In this document: positions 45,701-56,548 of the stretch, piece after piece
Position numbering within the stretch: the stretch's first letter is position 1
Layout of the letters: each line of letters opens with the position of its first letter
Assembly (NCBI GenBank): GCA_024195585.1
Contig: SWBL01000036.1
Coordinates: 62,001-126,000 of the forward strand
Reading direction: 5' to 3'
Length of the DNA stretch: 64,000 nucleotides
Source of the DNA: Aureobasidium sp. EXF-3400
Lineage: Eukaryota > Ascomycota > Dothideomycetes > Dothideales > Saccotheciaceae
Notes under the pieces: model-generated
The model's input: the letters and a program-made list of their open reading frames with translations, nothing else
What the model was told of the DNA's origin: nothing
Databases searched by the model: none
Made by a program: the position numbers and the translations under genes

Positions 45701-46445
45701 GACAATGCAGCAAATCCATGCTATGTTGACCGGAATTGCTGCTGGCAACAATCAAGGCAATCTACCAATGGCTCAACCTGGAATGCTCTACCAGCATCCT
45801 CAACAGCAACAACAAGCCGGTGCAGCCCAAGTTCCTCAGATCTTCCCACTCGCAGTCCTCCCACCGCCGCCGCCTCATCCCCCTGCTGGCTGGCTTTTGC
45901 CCCAGCAGCCTGCAGTACAAGCCGCTCCTGCACCTCCGCCTAGCAACAGACCTTGGTACGAAGGACACCGCACTGGTTCTTGGGTGAACGTGATCGACAA
46001 GATAAGTCCAGGACCCAGACTCGAAATGTACTCAGCTCGTGATGAGTTTGAGCCTGCACCTGAGCGACGCAAGAAGGGTCTCGTATCGGCTGAGTTCAAG
46101 TCATGCGGCTATGTACAGCTTCGTTCTCCGACCTTTGGCGATCAGAGCAACATTGAAGCACCCGCTTCGTACCGCATGAGCCGCCATTTCATTCGTCGCC
46201 AGAGCCTTCTATCACCATACATGCTCACAACTCAAGACAAGCTCCTTGGCACAATTGTACAATACATGTCCGAGCACGAGACGGATGCGCTTCACCACGC
46301 ATGGGGCATGACGATGGGATGGGGTGACGCAAAGCTCGCCGAAGAGGCCGAGTACGATGGCTATCTCGCTGGAGGCACAGGACGTTTTTCAGGAAGTGTG
46401 ACCAAGGACTCGGTCATTCAAGAGGCATATTCTGCTCAGCACTGA
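42759..46445 (+). CDS. Large F-box protein with Gln/Pro-rich tail
   Basis: A single exon of 3687 bp encodes 1228 residues. The N-terminal 340 residues are disordered and very basic at first (RREARREARRAES, RDRRRRRLN), with a second basic cluster near 305 (KRKNKSKNKR). A clear F-box lies at about 346-390: FPVELFELINQYLSRDDIKSMRLVSKEF. The region after it (400-880) looks like an irregular substrate-recognition domain ending in LRR-like strands (IKDLTFSNCWF, LKKIKFDSVSL). Residues about 890-1065 are Gln/Pro/Ala/Gly-rich low complexity, with QQQQQ and PPPPPHPP. A conserved-looking C-terminus with a WGMTMGWGD motif follows. It likely acts as an SCF adaptor. Target unknown. Confidence 0.82.
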   Translation: MTAFEAENHPRGLQAKRQSQKWQTMSEGRREARREARRAESPPDPRDRRRRRLNSSTTNNLAHPTELVSSWLEQQDLTRPAVPAQTTPLINSLTFPTPLCETHSFTSSNPTIDQEPIRGVFGMRDQDTAMEDHDAGPSSALHPRALDIDADDRSTSAPIDDRSVNSRRNGPLLNMGQIVSKNQPASAPASLQALSAADSDELSSETTENENSPVIGGVSIWPFNQAPAINQAAAPRPVFTGNIVTQPNVARIDTGGGMWAVAAQATEDDRSTRKPTYPENPALLLAYQLDRNTPEPTLRFLPFIPVSQKRKNKSKNKRFMIQPSHKQRIDASQLTARRAQWVPGEFPVELFELINQYLSRDDIKSMRLVSKEFERGVSGSLFDTVVVPFNTELYEMIEQKVAKRDLKGKRRADDPINNFVDLEPGSLHWKNALEDTDDKVYRGHGLKVFEGFGHHIRRFGMSFEIKEDALQNPPQKNRLDSHESYFGSYEWPSKEYTRYELLAGLERTADETSQMKLAFSHLSVVQQLALSMDSGLGWMNGPDKSLRSMILQQPSPLFGCSHGIVDAQQQERIRLWEAIESAHDRLGALENLKEGCLERVNLDENFFYRPPFSATPYASPASWATTPAQPITTVVPGVADSDGHDAPETGVLYISPSDAQDQSIYSIEAQRREFSRRLEKFSPSSLGVHQKEWLLEAEWAQRAFLTTYMLGVVDNSSVFGKVSVLNFRVSSHLVPLLSRHDFWTALPKLQEVTLAVIPDWRTVERDEAGIVETKDVDPSVAVEKTYNLLQDFIGVRPNVTKLNFSWAAGGEHAEGIFARNHHVLPAPVTTIARSTTLAIKDDDLINLPHIKDLTFSNCWFTPISIVAMVKKLRKESLKKIKFDSVSLTAMPRAANVGVNPINQANPNQNMFAPQAPGPGALMLGGHFAAQFGAQVWQGPPAGVPVQQWAQTMLQNLNALTQQQGVALYQVPQIWTNHPMGMTMQQIHAMLTGIAAGNNQGNLPMAQPGMLYQHPQQQQQAGAAQVPQIFPLAVLPPPPPHPPAGWLLPQQPAVQAAPAPPPSNRPWYEGHRTGSWVNVIDKISPGPRLEMYSARDEFEPAPERRKKGLVSAEFKSCGYVQLRSPTFGDQSNIEAPASYRMSRHFIRRQSLLSPYMLTTQDKLLGTIVQYMSEHETDALHHAWGMTMGWGDAKLAEEAEYDGYLAGGTGRFSGSVTKDSVIQEAYSAQH

Positions 46446-47204
46446 GCACTCTCAGTATTTGATGAGCAACGGACGATACGAATTTTATGTCAGGAGTAAC
46501 TAGTGGAAAAGGCGTTGGTTGCATTTGTTGACGATTGTCAAGAAGTGGGGGTTGTTCTTTCCAGCATGGCAAGTTGTCAAGGAAAAAGCTGCTAACTCTT
46601 GGTGGTTCTTGGAGTGGATGCAAACGAACTTGACATGATTGAGAAGGAGCAACAGACTCGATGAATGAGGCAGGATGAAGAGAGGTTGGATACAACAAAA
46701 GTTTAGTATAAAAGCCAATGAAAACTGTAGAGTATTGTAAACTACTGAATCCAAAATGCAGATGGTGAAAAGCAAGAGTAAGGTAGAGATGGTTGCGAGA
46801 TGTGAACGGATAGGGCAGCGACAAGATCCGAGACAGGAGATTGCTGGCGGAGTCTGGCGGAAGTTGGGCCGGACCGAATGTGCCAAGGCGATGGATTTCT
46901 GGGAGCTTTCTTGACATGAGTGTCCAAAGTTTGAGAAGCATCCCCTGAACTACTTCCGATTGATCACTACTGTCCAGGAGCTGTAGACCAGCACCTTCGC
47001 TCACAGCCCGTCACCAATCGGCAGCAATCTTGCTCTTGCCGCGCCCACTACAACGCCGAGTCGGCATCAGCCCACCAACCATCCAGCTCCCGGAGTCAAG
47101 ACCCTCTGTCTCACACGACCTACGCAGTGCGCTTTCCAGTGCCGTAGACTCCCTCGCTAGTCAACAAGTCGATCAATCCACATCCGAAACCACACACAAT
47201 CACA
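46446..47204. other. Intergenic region
   Basis: This is the 3' flank of the F-box gene and the promoter of phosphatidylinositol synthase. TATAAAAG at 46707-46714 is 490 bp before the next start codon, rather far for a core promoter. The last 100 bp are C/A-rich leader. Confidence 0.4.
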
Positions 47205-48177
47205 ATGTCAGCCAGAGCCGCTGTTCAGGCTCCCGCGCAGCATGCACAAGGCACTGCCGTAAATGCGCCTAAAGAGAACATCTTCATGTTCGTGCCAAAC
47301 TTGATCGGTACGCTTTTACCTGCTCGTTTGCGCATCCAAAAGCTGACACGAATCCAGGTTACGCCCGTGTCTTCCTCGCAATTGGCTCGCTAAACTACAT
47401 GCCCCTCCATCCTCGAACATGTGCCCTCTTATACAGCATATCATGCCTGCTCGACGCTCTCGATGGCTACGCCGCGCGAAGCTTCAACCAATCCACCAAG
47501 TTCGGAGCCGTGCTGGACATGGTGACTGACCGCTGCACCACCACCTGTCTCCTCGTCTTCTTGTCAACCGCCATGCCACGCTGGAGTATGGTCTTCCAAC
47601 TCCTCATCAGTCTCGACTTTACCAGTCACTACATGCACATGTATGCCACTCTTGCCATGGGCGGCAGCAGCAGCAGCCACAAGAACATTGATGCAAAGAG
47701 AAGCAAGATCATGCATTTGTACTACACCAACCGCACCGTCCTGTTCGTGTGCTGTGCTTTGAACGAGCTCTTTTTCATCGCCCTCTACCTGCTCGCCTTC
47801 TCTTCGCCTTACCTCACTCCTTCGCTCCTGCAGCCCGCTGGTGAGAGTGCTTCTCTGCAGCCAGGTTCGCCAATCATGCCCCCTAAGCCTTCGACAATCT
47901 TCTCCAGCCCCTGGTCCGCTGGCGCAATGGAGATGGCCAGGTGAGTTTTATTCCTCGACCCCTTCTTGAATTTTGAGCAGTTTTCTGACTGATGTGATTA
48001 CGCAGAGCCAACAAGATGGATAGTACCGTCCCATGGATCCTAGTCGTCGTCTCCGCTCCCGTCATGCTGTTCAAGCAATGGGTCAACGTTGTCCAGATTG
48101 TCAAAGCCAGTGAATGGCTCGCTCAGGGTGATCTCGCCGATCGCGCCAAGGCCGGACTGCCCAAGAAGACACAATAG
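47205..48177 (+). CDS. PIS1: Phosphatidylinositol synthase (CDP-diacylglycerol--inositol 3-phosphatidyltransferase)
   Basis: Three exons (47205-47307, 47358-47940, 48006-48177) give 285 residues. The CDP-alcohol phosphatidyltransferase signature is complete: Asp67, Asp70-Gly71, Ala74-Arg75, Gly84, Asp88 and Asp92. It lies in LLDALDGYAARSFNQ and continues in the GAVLDMVTD segment. Further hydrophobic helices, the HMYATLAMG and SKIMHLYY segments and a basic tail (KAGLPKKTQ) fit PIS rather than choline or ethanolamine transferases. The enzyme makes phosphatidylinositol from CDP-diacylglycerol and inositol in the ER. A luminal or cytosolic loop at about 185-225 is Ser/Pro-rich and longer than in yeast. 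The gene is expected to be essential. Confidence 0.93.
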
Positions 48178-51100
48178 ATTTCGCCATTTCAAAGAGAAAG
48201 AGAATGGGCTTCCTGGCAACAAGAGGGCAAAGAGGATATACGGAAAGAACAGACTCGAGATAGAGAAGCGCTGCGTTTGCTCTCGATCCTCGACCTCTTG
48301 CATCCCAGTCTTTGCATGACTGGAGCAGAGCATTCAAAGGGCGCAAAGACACCCCGGAAGCTCAAAAGACTCAAAGACTCTGTCGCCATCACTCGGATCA
48401 CTTGCCCTGTGTGGTCAATCGGAATCTGCAGCGCTCGATATCTGCGTTGCTTCAGAATATTCGATTCTGACTACTCGTTCTCTTTTCAACGCCTTTCTTT
48501 TTCTTTTCTTGTACCACTATTTTCTTTCTCATGTCTTTCTAGCCGGTTGCTATGGCTAGCTAGCCTGTCACAAAAGAACCCAGGCTTAGGGTTCTATAGG
48601 GTTCTGAAATCTGATATATCACATTTACCTTTTAATCACAACTATGCGACTTGTCCCTCGCAGGAAAATCTGAAACATGTACGTGGTACACACCACCCGA
48701 CCGATCTTTCCCAAGCTGCATGCAAAGGTCAGGTTACACGAAAAGAGATCGCCCTTTGCAGTTTGGTTGTCTCGGGATCATCTGATATAGCTTTCTGCAC
48801 GCGTGATGGTCGTGTTACCTACGTACCTGTTTTCTCTAGCACAAGAAAAGGGCTAGGGTGACCAGAAAGCCAATCTCATACAAACCAAGATCCAAAGGAT
48901 CCCAAGAAATCGGTAAGGTATGAGGGCTCTGTGCGTTTTTGATTGTTGAAGTTGTGGGATCTCGATATGTTTAGAGGTGGCTGGGGGACTTGAATAATGG
49001 CTTTTGTGAATCTCGATACATATCAACCAAGCATTCGAAAACGCCTCAAACGCCAAAGGCCAATAATGACGACGAGTTAACAAGGCCTACTGTATTTCTT
49101 GGGCAAGCAGCAGAGGCCAATGACGACAAGGATCAATATATTGTGACACGTGTGGGCATGTTTTTTCTTGGTTTGACGTTGACGTTGACGTTCTGACATG
49201 GGATGCCTTATTATAGCTGACATATGTTCGAGTCGTGGGATACGAAGAGCAAGGGCACCAACAGCTGAAGAGGTTTACGAGTGCTACAAACAGTGGAGTC
49301 CCAAGCCTGCATATGCATTCTTTGCACAAAAGGATACAAAATCGATCTGCCTTGCCGAAACTCTTTTGCATAGGCTAATCCCACCAGGTTTTGACGGGTT
49401 GCCCTTCACGACGAGCACATCACACCAGAGAGGATTTGATCTACCAAAAGTTTACTTACTCTTTTTATGGGTTTGCATGCAAGAGTAACTTAGGTAGACT
49501 ACGAACAATACATAGAGCATTGATATCTTTCAAAGCATACGGCAGAATCCCAATGCTTCGGGAATATCTTTGGGATCTTTTGAGGAGTGCACTGATGTAG
49601 AAAACGGCTGGCTCGCATGGAGAAGTTTTGAGTTGCCGACATAAGTGTTTGCATAGCGCTTTGGTATAGGCACAAATAATGCTCCGAGCGTTTGGTTACT
49701 TATGATCGAGTGATGTGTTGATGATCGCTACATCTTTCGAGTTTGTGTCAAGAAAAATGGCATGCATGGGAGTTTCAAGAGGCGCCTGTCTTACGCAACT
49801 TCAGGCGGTGCTGATCTGAGACAAATCGCGTCAATAAATGGGATTTTGAAAAATAAATGGCTGGGGTTGATCATTGCGAAGCGCGGTAAGAGGTCAAGAG
49901 CGGGCGGCGTCAAAAGAGTAAGCAGGCCGCATCTCTGACAACCCTGCTTTGCACAAGAGCTGAATGGCCGCCCGGCCAAGAAGGCAACCGAGAGCAAGAA
50001 ATCAAGGCAAAAAGGCAAGGCAAGGCAAAAGGCGCGTATTCTTCTTTGCTCTCTCCACAAGGCCACCCGGATGAGAAGTGCGACACGTGCTATGAAGAAA
50101 AGCGTGTTTCTGTGTGCCTTGGAAGTGGGCACTCTTTGACCATGGCATCGCGCCTTTTCGATAGCAAGTTCGATAGTTGAGTAAAGCTGCGATCGCAATC
50201 CTTCAGAGCACGAGAAGAGATATTTGTCAAGGTCGTGCAAGTATGGATAGCCACATCGCTACGGGCGGCCTCTCTCCATCCTTCGAGGATAAACCTGGTT
50301 TTTTTCGCAAGACGTAAGCAAGTAAGCGTGGGATTCCTTTAGTGCTTTGCTCTGCTCCGCCCTTTTTTGGGAATTAATTTGTGGCCGGGTCGATCATATT
50401 GAGGGGGATCTCTCAGGGTTGTTGCAAGGTAAAAGGCGGGAGGATCTTTGTTGATAGCAACTTTGTTTCAATCATGCTTTTTTTTCTATCTATACAGAAG
50501 GACCAGTAGAGGAACATAGACAGGGAACGGTGGCAGATGTCATGAGGTGTCGAAAGACAAGTCTCGAGATGATCGTTGGACGGGCGAACGCATGCGAGCC
50601 ACGGTACAGACCAGCGGAACTCGAAGGATGAAACATGTGGATCCCGAATCTCATCGATGTTGCGCTGCCGGCGGGCTAACCTTATTGCCTTTCACCTCGT
50701 GCGTCGAGGCTTTCCTGGTTCGGCCTCGGATCCAGCCCCCTTTGTATTGCGAATATGTCATTCTAAGGCAATAATCGACCATTGCTCTCATTTTAAGAAT
50801 AGGGAGAAATGATTTCAAAACCAGGAACGGTGATTGGGGGAGAGATGGTTCATCATTAAAATGTCGCACATGGACCTTCTTCTAATCTTTTTTTTCTTCT
50901 TCTCCCTGGAAACCCCCATTTCGGAGTGATTTGCGACAGATCTATTCAGCTACGACCAGGGCCAACACACAGACGACCGCGCAGCAAAGCATACCAAAAC
51001 CCGGCGTTGGGGAACACAGCATTGTTAGCCTTGTGGAGCAATCCAAAGCGAAGCATCAGCCCTCTACGGCGCTCGCTCCTGCCGTGCGCCATCGCGAAAA

Positions 51101-51563
51101 ACGTCCCGCTTGCATAACTCTTTACCCTTCACGCTTTCTGCCATCAAGATTTCCAAGGCCAACCCCGGTCGTCCTTTTGCCGGATCCAGACATACGCCGC
51201 CCGAGAGGGATCCACCAAAAGGGCAGGGTAGTCGCTAGCTGAGAAGGCCGAATCCACCGCCAGCCCCCAAAAAGTGTCGTCGAGTTTGGTTTCGAAGAGG
51301 ATCGCCTGTGCAGAAAGGCACTACTAAAAGTGCACTACTAAGGCGGGAGACGTACTGCGGGCATAAGAGCCTTGTTCCTTGTCAGCAGCCTCACTATTAC
51401 AACAAGCCCTCCCTCCACAACATTTCCACTTCTTACCTGTTTCATTTTTGTGTCTTGGGGATCCTTGCACAACAGACCAAGACCTATTTTCGAGGAAGCC
51501 AGTTCATACATAAACGAGAAGCAGCATCCTTCGACCAGGCCCATCGAACCCTGAGCCACAGTC
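48178..51563. other. Gene-free stretch, 3.4 kb
   Basis: This is the longest stretch without a supported gene. Frames up to 194 codons exist but have no domain-like or signal sequence. Notable local sequence includes three TTGACG copies at 49173-49190 beside CACGTG at 49147-49152, and an AAGGC-rich tract around 50003-50032. A small or non-coding RNA gene cannot be excluded. Confidence 0.45.
49147..49190. promoter_or_regulatory. E-box and triple TTGACG cluster
   Basis: A CACGTG palindrome is followed 20 bp later by three exact tandem copies of TTGACG. It might be a cluster of bHLH and bZIP-type sites, but no gene is supported next to it. Confidence 0.25.
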
Positions 51564-53371
51564 ATGGACTCGACCACCCTCGTTACCTTTCTTTAGTAAG
51601 TTGGCGGACTTGAGTCCGAAATTTGAGATGACAACATGCTTACAATCTGGCGTTTAGTAAATCAAAGCCGGATGTCCAAACAGTGGAACTTTTTGGATCC
51701 TGGGACAACTTTTCGAGGCCGTATCGTATGCAAAGTGATGGACACAGAGGTCGTGGTGTCTGGACTGGATGCCACTCATTTGAGAACATCATCTGTGATG
51801 GTGATAGCATCAACCAACTCAGACCCAGGAATGGTGCCTTGAAACAGGGTGGAACCTACTGGTACTACTACAAACTCGACGATGCCGAGGAAACCTGCGA
51901 CCTGACCGCCTCGACGACGTGTGCCTGCCCATTACTGCCTGGTCAAATGGTCAACGTGATGGAAATCCCTATAGAAGTGATTCAGGCCCCTCAAAGAGTC
52001 AGCAGCGCCTCGGCCGACCTGCCGACTACTATGGAGAATACCATGACCATCAACCCCGAAGACAGATACAAGAGGATCTACAGCAAACCGCCTACCAAAC
52101 TCCCTCGCTACTATTGCTCTAGTGACGCATTGCGCGAGAGATTTGCTGCGGATGCCACAATGTCGAGAGATCTCAGATTCAGAGAACGACCCTCTTCTCG
52201 CGGTCTCAGGTCTGTGAAACGGGTTCGTCGTGAGGAGCCTGAATATCAAAGACCTGGTGCATGTCAGATCGAGGCTTCTTGGGATGACATCTCAGCGCTA
52301 GCCAACGTACCCGATCTTAACCAGAGCATGAACCACCTACCAGAACTCCGACCCTTTGGACCTTGCCCCAGTGCTTCACCCGAAGAGAGGCCACTAACTC
52401 GAGCTGGAGGACGCTTTACTGATCTTACCAAAGGCTTGGGATTCTCATTCTTTGGCTCACTCAGACAACCCAAGGAGAACACGAACCGTCTTAGCCAGGA
52501 GTTCGCAATGGAGATTGATGATTCACCATCGCAAATACCTCAATACGACGGCGCTCTTGACGAACCCCTATCAACACAGTGGCCACTTAGTCCTCCTTTG
52601 TCAGAATTGGCAGACGAAGAAAACTGGCCCTTGCCACCTCTGAATCTATTCCGACCCTCTTCTTCCCACACACCTCTTCATGGTCCATCAACGCCGACCT
52701 CTGCAATTCCCATTCTCAACCTCAACAATCAATCTCAATCTCGAACCAGCACATTCGACCAGCCTTTCACATCACCAGCATTTTCTTCCTCGGTCACATC
52801 AGACGACTTCCACCCTGGTTTCGGGCCCAGCAAAAGCATACCCGGCAGCTTTGATATGGCCTCTCCAACCTTCACAGCCGACACTTTGGACTCCTCCTTC
52901 TCCTCCAGCCTCACAACACCCGATCGCCTCAGCTTCAGCCTCGACGCTTCCAACCACAGCACCGAGACCTCCGAACTCAACACCACAACCTTCCAAACTG
53001 GTCTCGAAGACCTAAGCAACCGTCTCTCCACCCTCTACACTAGCCCAACCTCATCGCACTCTGACGACTACAGCGACTACGACGAACCTCTTCCATCACA
53101 CCACACGACAAAGAAAGCCGATTTTCTCTCTTTCTTCCCTCCTCGAGCGGCGCCGCTGTACCTCCAAAACGTCCAAGCCCGCCGCAGCAGAAGCAGTGGT
53201 GACTGCGAGCAAAAATCTAATGCGAGTTGTTTGACGCTCAAACCAGCAAAGACCGGCACTGCAAGAGCAGAAAGACCGTTTTCTCTGTGTCTGCCGGTGG
53301 GGGCTGGGGAGTGGGATGCTGAAGACCATGGCTTCTCTAGCGATGTATTGGGGGCTTTGGGATTGGCTTGA
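51564..53371 (+). CDS. AMPK1-type glycogen-binding (E-set) domain protein
   Basis: A 32-nt first exon (51564-51595) and exon 51658-53371 give 581 residues. The splice restores VTFLYKSKPDVQTVELFGSWDNF, the start of an E-set/CBM48-like domain. GSWDNF is the usual turn and GGTYWYYYKLDD the last strand pair with aromatic residues that bind glucan. The domain ends near residue 120 at PLLPGQMVNVMEIP. The remaining 450 residues are disordered and Ser/Pro/Thr-rich, with basic (RSVKRVRREE) and acidic (DDYSDYDE) patches. Proteins of this layout are common in filamentous ascomycetes, and their role is not established. A link to glycogen or Snf1 signalling is inference. Confidence 0.8.
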
Positions 53372-54384
53372 TGGGTAGGGGCTTCTTTGCATGGCAGATT
53401 TGTGCGAGAGCGCGAGGAATTGGTTTACTCTTGCTTTGCTTTGCTGGCAAGGAAGGGCTCGAGGAGAACGGTGTAAGCTTGACGATTCATTCTTGTATAT
53501 AGTTTATCCCCGAAATAAGGATATGTTTCCCAGCAAATCTGCTTGCAAGACGACTTCCCTCATCTCCGGTTCAGAGTGATCTTTGATCTGACGTTCTGTG
53601 CTACTTGTCTCATCGACAATCGAGCCATGGGTTCGCAGTAACAGAGATTGCTTCTTGCAATGGTTTTTCCAAGAATGCCTGGTCTTATGGCTTCTACGTC
53701 CTGTCGAGATTGCACGCTTGAACGTCGCATGCTGGCCACCTCTTCAGGACAAAAGCCCCTGATACCACGACATTTTGCCAACTACGACGAGTAAACAATG
53801 TCTCTGACGAACAAAGACATGAAAGATACTATTTTGATGCATATGTTAAATGTTCGTTGTCATTTGACAGAAAATCATGGTTGTAGGTGTCACCCTGGCA
53901 TGTCATACATGGCATACCCGTGAACTAGAAACATTGGATGCAGCGAGATGGACAATTATTTCTAACACTCCGGAATGATACAATTAGACGGATACGAAGC
54001 AACCAGTCAGTATGATGGCACTTGAAGTGATTCAAAAGTGGATGGGAAACAGCCAGGATGCAAATATCTCATGCAAGATCTTGTTGGAGCAATTGGAACA
54101 ACCAACCAAAGGTCACAGAATTGATAGAGGTAGGTTGATTTGCGAAATGTGTTTGGTATCATTTTTTTCGTTCATATGTATTACGAGAGAACAAGGGTCA
54201 ATCTTGCTTCACTTGATTGTGTCCGTTGGTCCCATCGCCATTTCTTACTCATGTCATGCAAAACCATGGGAACAGATTGAACAGTTCAGGACGCTTGAGA
54301 AGAGGGATTTCATGTCAATTCGTTACAATCTATCTGCCACGCATATGGTCAGCACACATATAATGGCTCGGTGGTTCAGTCAAC
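53372..54384. other. Intergenic region between convergent genes
   Basis: The region holds the 3' flanks of the glycogen-binding protein and malate dehydrogenase. No supported gene is seen. Confidence 0.45.
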
Positions 54385-55560
54385 TCACTTGGCAGGAGGG
54401 TTCTGGATGAACTCAACACCCTTGCTGATGTTACCAGTCAGACCCTCGTAGCACTTGGTCAAGAGCTTCTTCTCGTAGTCATTGGCGGAGGAAACGACGT
54501 TGATGGCCTTCTTGGCACCCTCGGGGCCGAGCTCAACGGGAACGGAGAAGAAGTCACAACCAGTCTCCTTCTGGATAGCGTCACCGCCGTCGACACCGGG
54601 AAGGTAGACGAATGTGGGCTCGGAGACGGAAGACTCGCCCTTGACGGCCTTAAGCACGTTCTCGGCGAAGCGGAAGCCGGCGTAGGCCATGGAAAGGGTA
54701 GCGGAGCCAGCACCGTCCTTGGCCTTGACGACCTCGTCACCACCGAATTGAACACCTGCGAGAGAGTCAGTTTTAGTGGGTAGCAAGTCAGGGTTCAAGA
54801 GAACTCACGGTTGGTCAAAGCATCGAGCTTGTCTTCAGGGATCTTGACAGCAGGCTTGGCCTGGCTCCATAGAGGGACAATGGTCTCGCCGGAGTGACCA
54901 CCAATAACAGGAATGGTAGCCTTGCTGGGGTTGCTCTCGCCAGTGATCTCGGCAACAAAGGTCTCTGCACGGACAACATCGAGGGTGGTGACACCGAAGA
55001 GCTTCTTGGGGTTGAACTTGCCAGCGGCCTTGAGGACCTCGGCGGCGATGGGGACAGTGCTGTTGACGGGGTTGGAGATGATAAGGACAAAGGCGTCGGG
55101 GCAGTATTCGGCCACACCCTTAATGAGGTCGCGAACGATGCCGGCGTTGATCTTGAAGAGGTCGTCACGGGTCATGCCAGGCTTACCTGTTGTAGGTGGT
55201 TAGTCTTTGGTATAGCCCGATATTGTACGGCTTTGACTTACGGGGAATACCGGCGGGGATGATGACCATGTTAGCACCGGTGAAGGCGTGCTTCATGCCA
55301 TCGTCCTTGGGGAGGAAACCCTGGACCTTTGCGGGTGTGGAGATGTGAGAGAGATCGGCAGCAACACCGGGAGTGTTGACAACATCGTAGAGCGAGAGCT
55401 CGTCGACCAGAGGGCTTGACTTGACGAGAAGAGACAGAGGCTGGCCAATGCCACCAGAGGCTCCTGCAACAACTACAGACGGTATACCATGTCAGCTCCT
55501 GAGTGATCCGGACAACAGGCTTCTATCCGAGAGCTCTGGTTACATACCAACTTTGACCAT
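54385..55560 (-). CDS. Malate dehydrogenase, cytosolic type
   Basis: Four exons (55560-55548, 55472-55242, 55186-54809, 54755-54385) give 330 residues. The first exon is only 13 nt and encodes MVKV plus one base. The NAD site GASGGIG lies at residues 8-14. The substrate arginines are in [11 protein letters not shown], the catalytic His is in [11 protein letters not shown], and [10 protein letters not shown] is present. There is no mitochondrial presequence: the Rossmann strand starts at residue 3. That separates it from the mitochondrial isoenzyme. It interconverts malate and oxaloacetate with NAD, for gluconeogenesis and redox shuttling. C-ending codon bias suggests strong expression. Confidence 0.95.
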
Positions 55561-56548
55561 AATTGCGGTGTTTGTGAAGTTAGACGGAAGTGTGGGGTTG
55601 AGAGAAAGTGTTCAAAGAGTATAGAACAGAAAAGAGTCTTTCTCAGTGAAGAGGAGTGAGGAAATAGGAAGGAAGACTTGTCCCGGACTTGGGAAACTCA
55701 GCTGCACCTGCCAATGCTGCTCTTTGCATGTGAGAGCTTGGACCTTCCCGAACACTCCCCCGCTTCGGCCTTCGAGTTGCTGGTCATTTCCCCAAATGCC
55801 CCTCCTCGATCATATGCACTAACAATCCGCCGACGTACGCCCTCCGCATACCCGACGTGTACTCCAATTAACACTCGTCCTTGCACTTGTATACAGCTTC
55901 GTTCTCTTCGCATTCTGACACTCCCACCATTTTCAATAACACCATCACTCACTTACAAAGCTCGACCCATGACCCCGCCATGCCGAGGCCGGCTTCGGTT
56001 AATCACCAAACAGGGTCTTTACGGATCACCCATCTGCCTCTCCAACCTCCCGATGTCATCAGGCTATGTCGTACCAAAGCACCTTGGTGGACAAACGCAA
56101 GACAGCCAAGGCTAGGGGTATACAAGAGAATAACGCGGAAAGCCTCCATCTTCGAGCTTCCGATTTGTATTCGTGCGCCCTCAAGACGCAGAGCCATAGT
56201 TCCGCAAAACCAAATACACTTATCCCGTAATCTTCCTTGAGCCTTTGCCTATTGCTCTCCCCGTATCTTCTCGTCCACCATCCGGTACTTGTCTGTCTTG
56301 TGTCTGGTCTGGAACTTTTTTGTTTGCTTTCTGATCATAGTCGTTGTAATAGTAGTGGGGGTATCAAGTTGTTTGTCACGTTCTTCGCTGCATCCATCCG
56401 TTCATACTTCGTACTGGTCCCTCTCGCCCTCGGCATCGTCTTCAGGTGCACGATAATGGTGCTGTCCGTCGTTGCCACTCAATGATGGATCCGTCATTCT
56501 TGGTCCTTGCGGCGGGTACATTGGCTAAGCACTGGGATTAGCCTCCGG
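55561..56548. other. Intergenic region
   Basis: This is the upstream region of malate dehydrogenase and the 3' flank of hapE. A 145-codon frame at 55678-56115 overlaps another on the opposite strand and has no features. Confidence 0.45.

Noticed and set aside
48277..48861. 194-codon frame after PIS1
   Set aside because: Overlaps the expected 3' UTR, has no protein-like pattern and no splice partners.
49222..49240. GTTCGAGTC, a B-box-like word
   Set aside because: No complementary T-stem or remaining tRNA arms around it.
49791..50240. 149-codon minus-strand frame
   Set aside because: Cys/Leu/Phe-rich composition without a recognisable domain or plausible exon structure.
55678..56115. 145-codon frame upstream of malate dehydrogenase
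   Set aside because: Pro/Arg/Thr-rich random composition, antisense to another equally weak frame.
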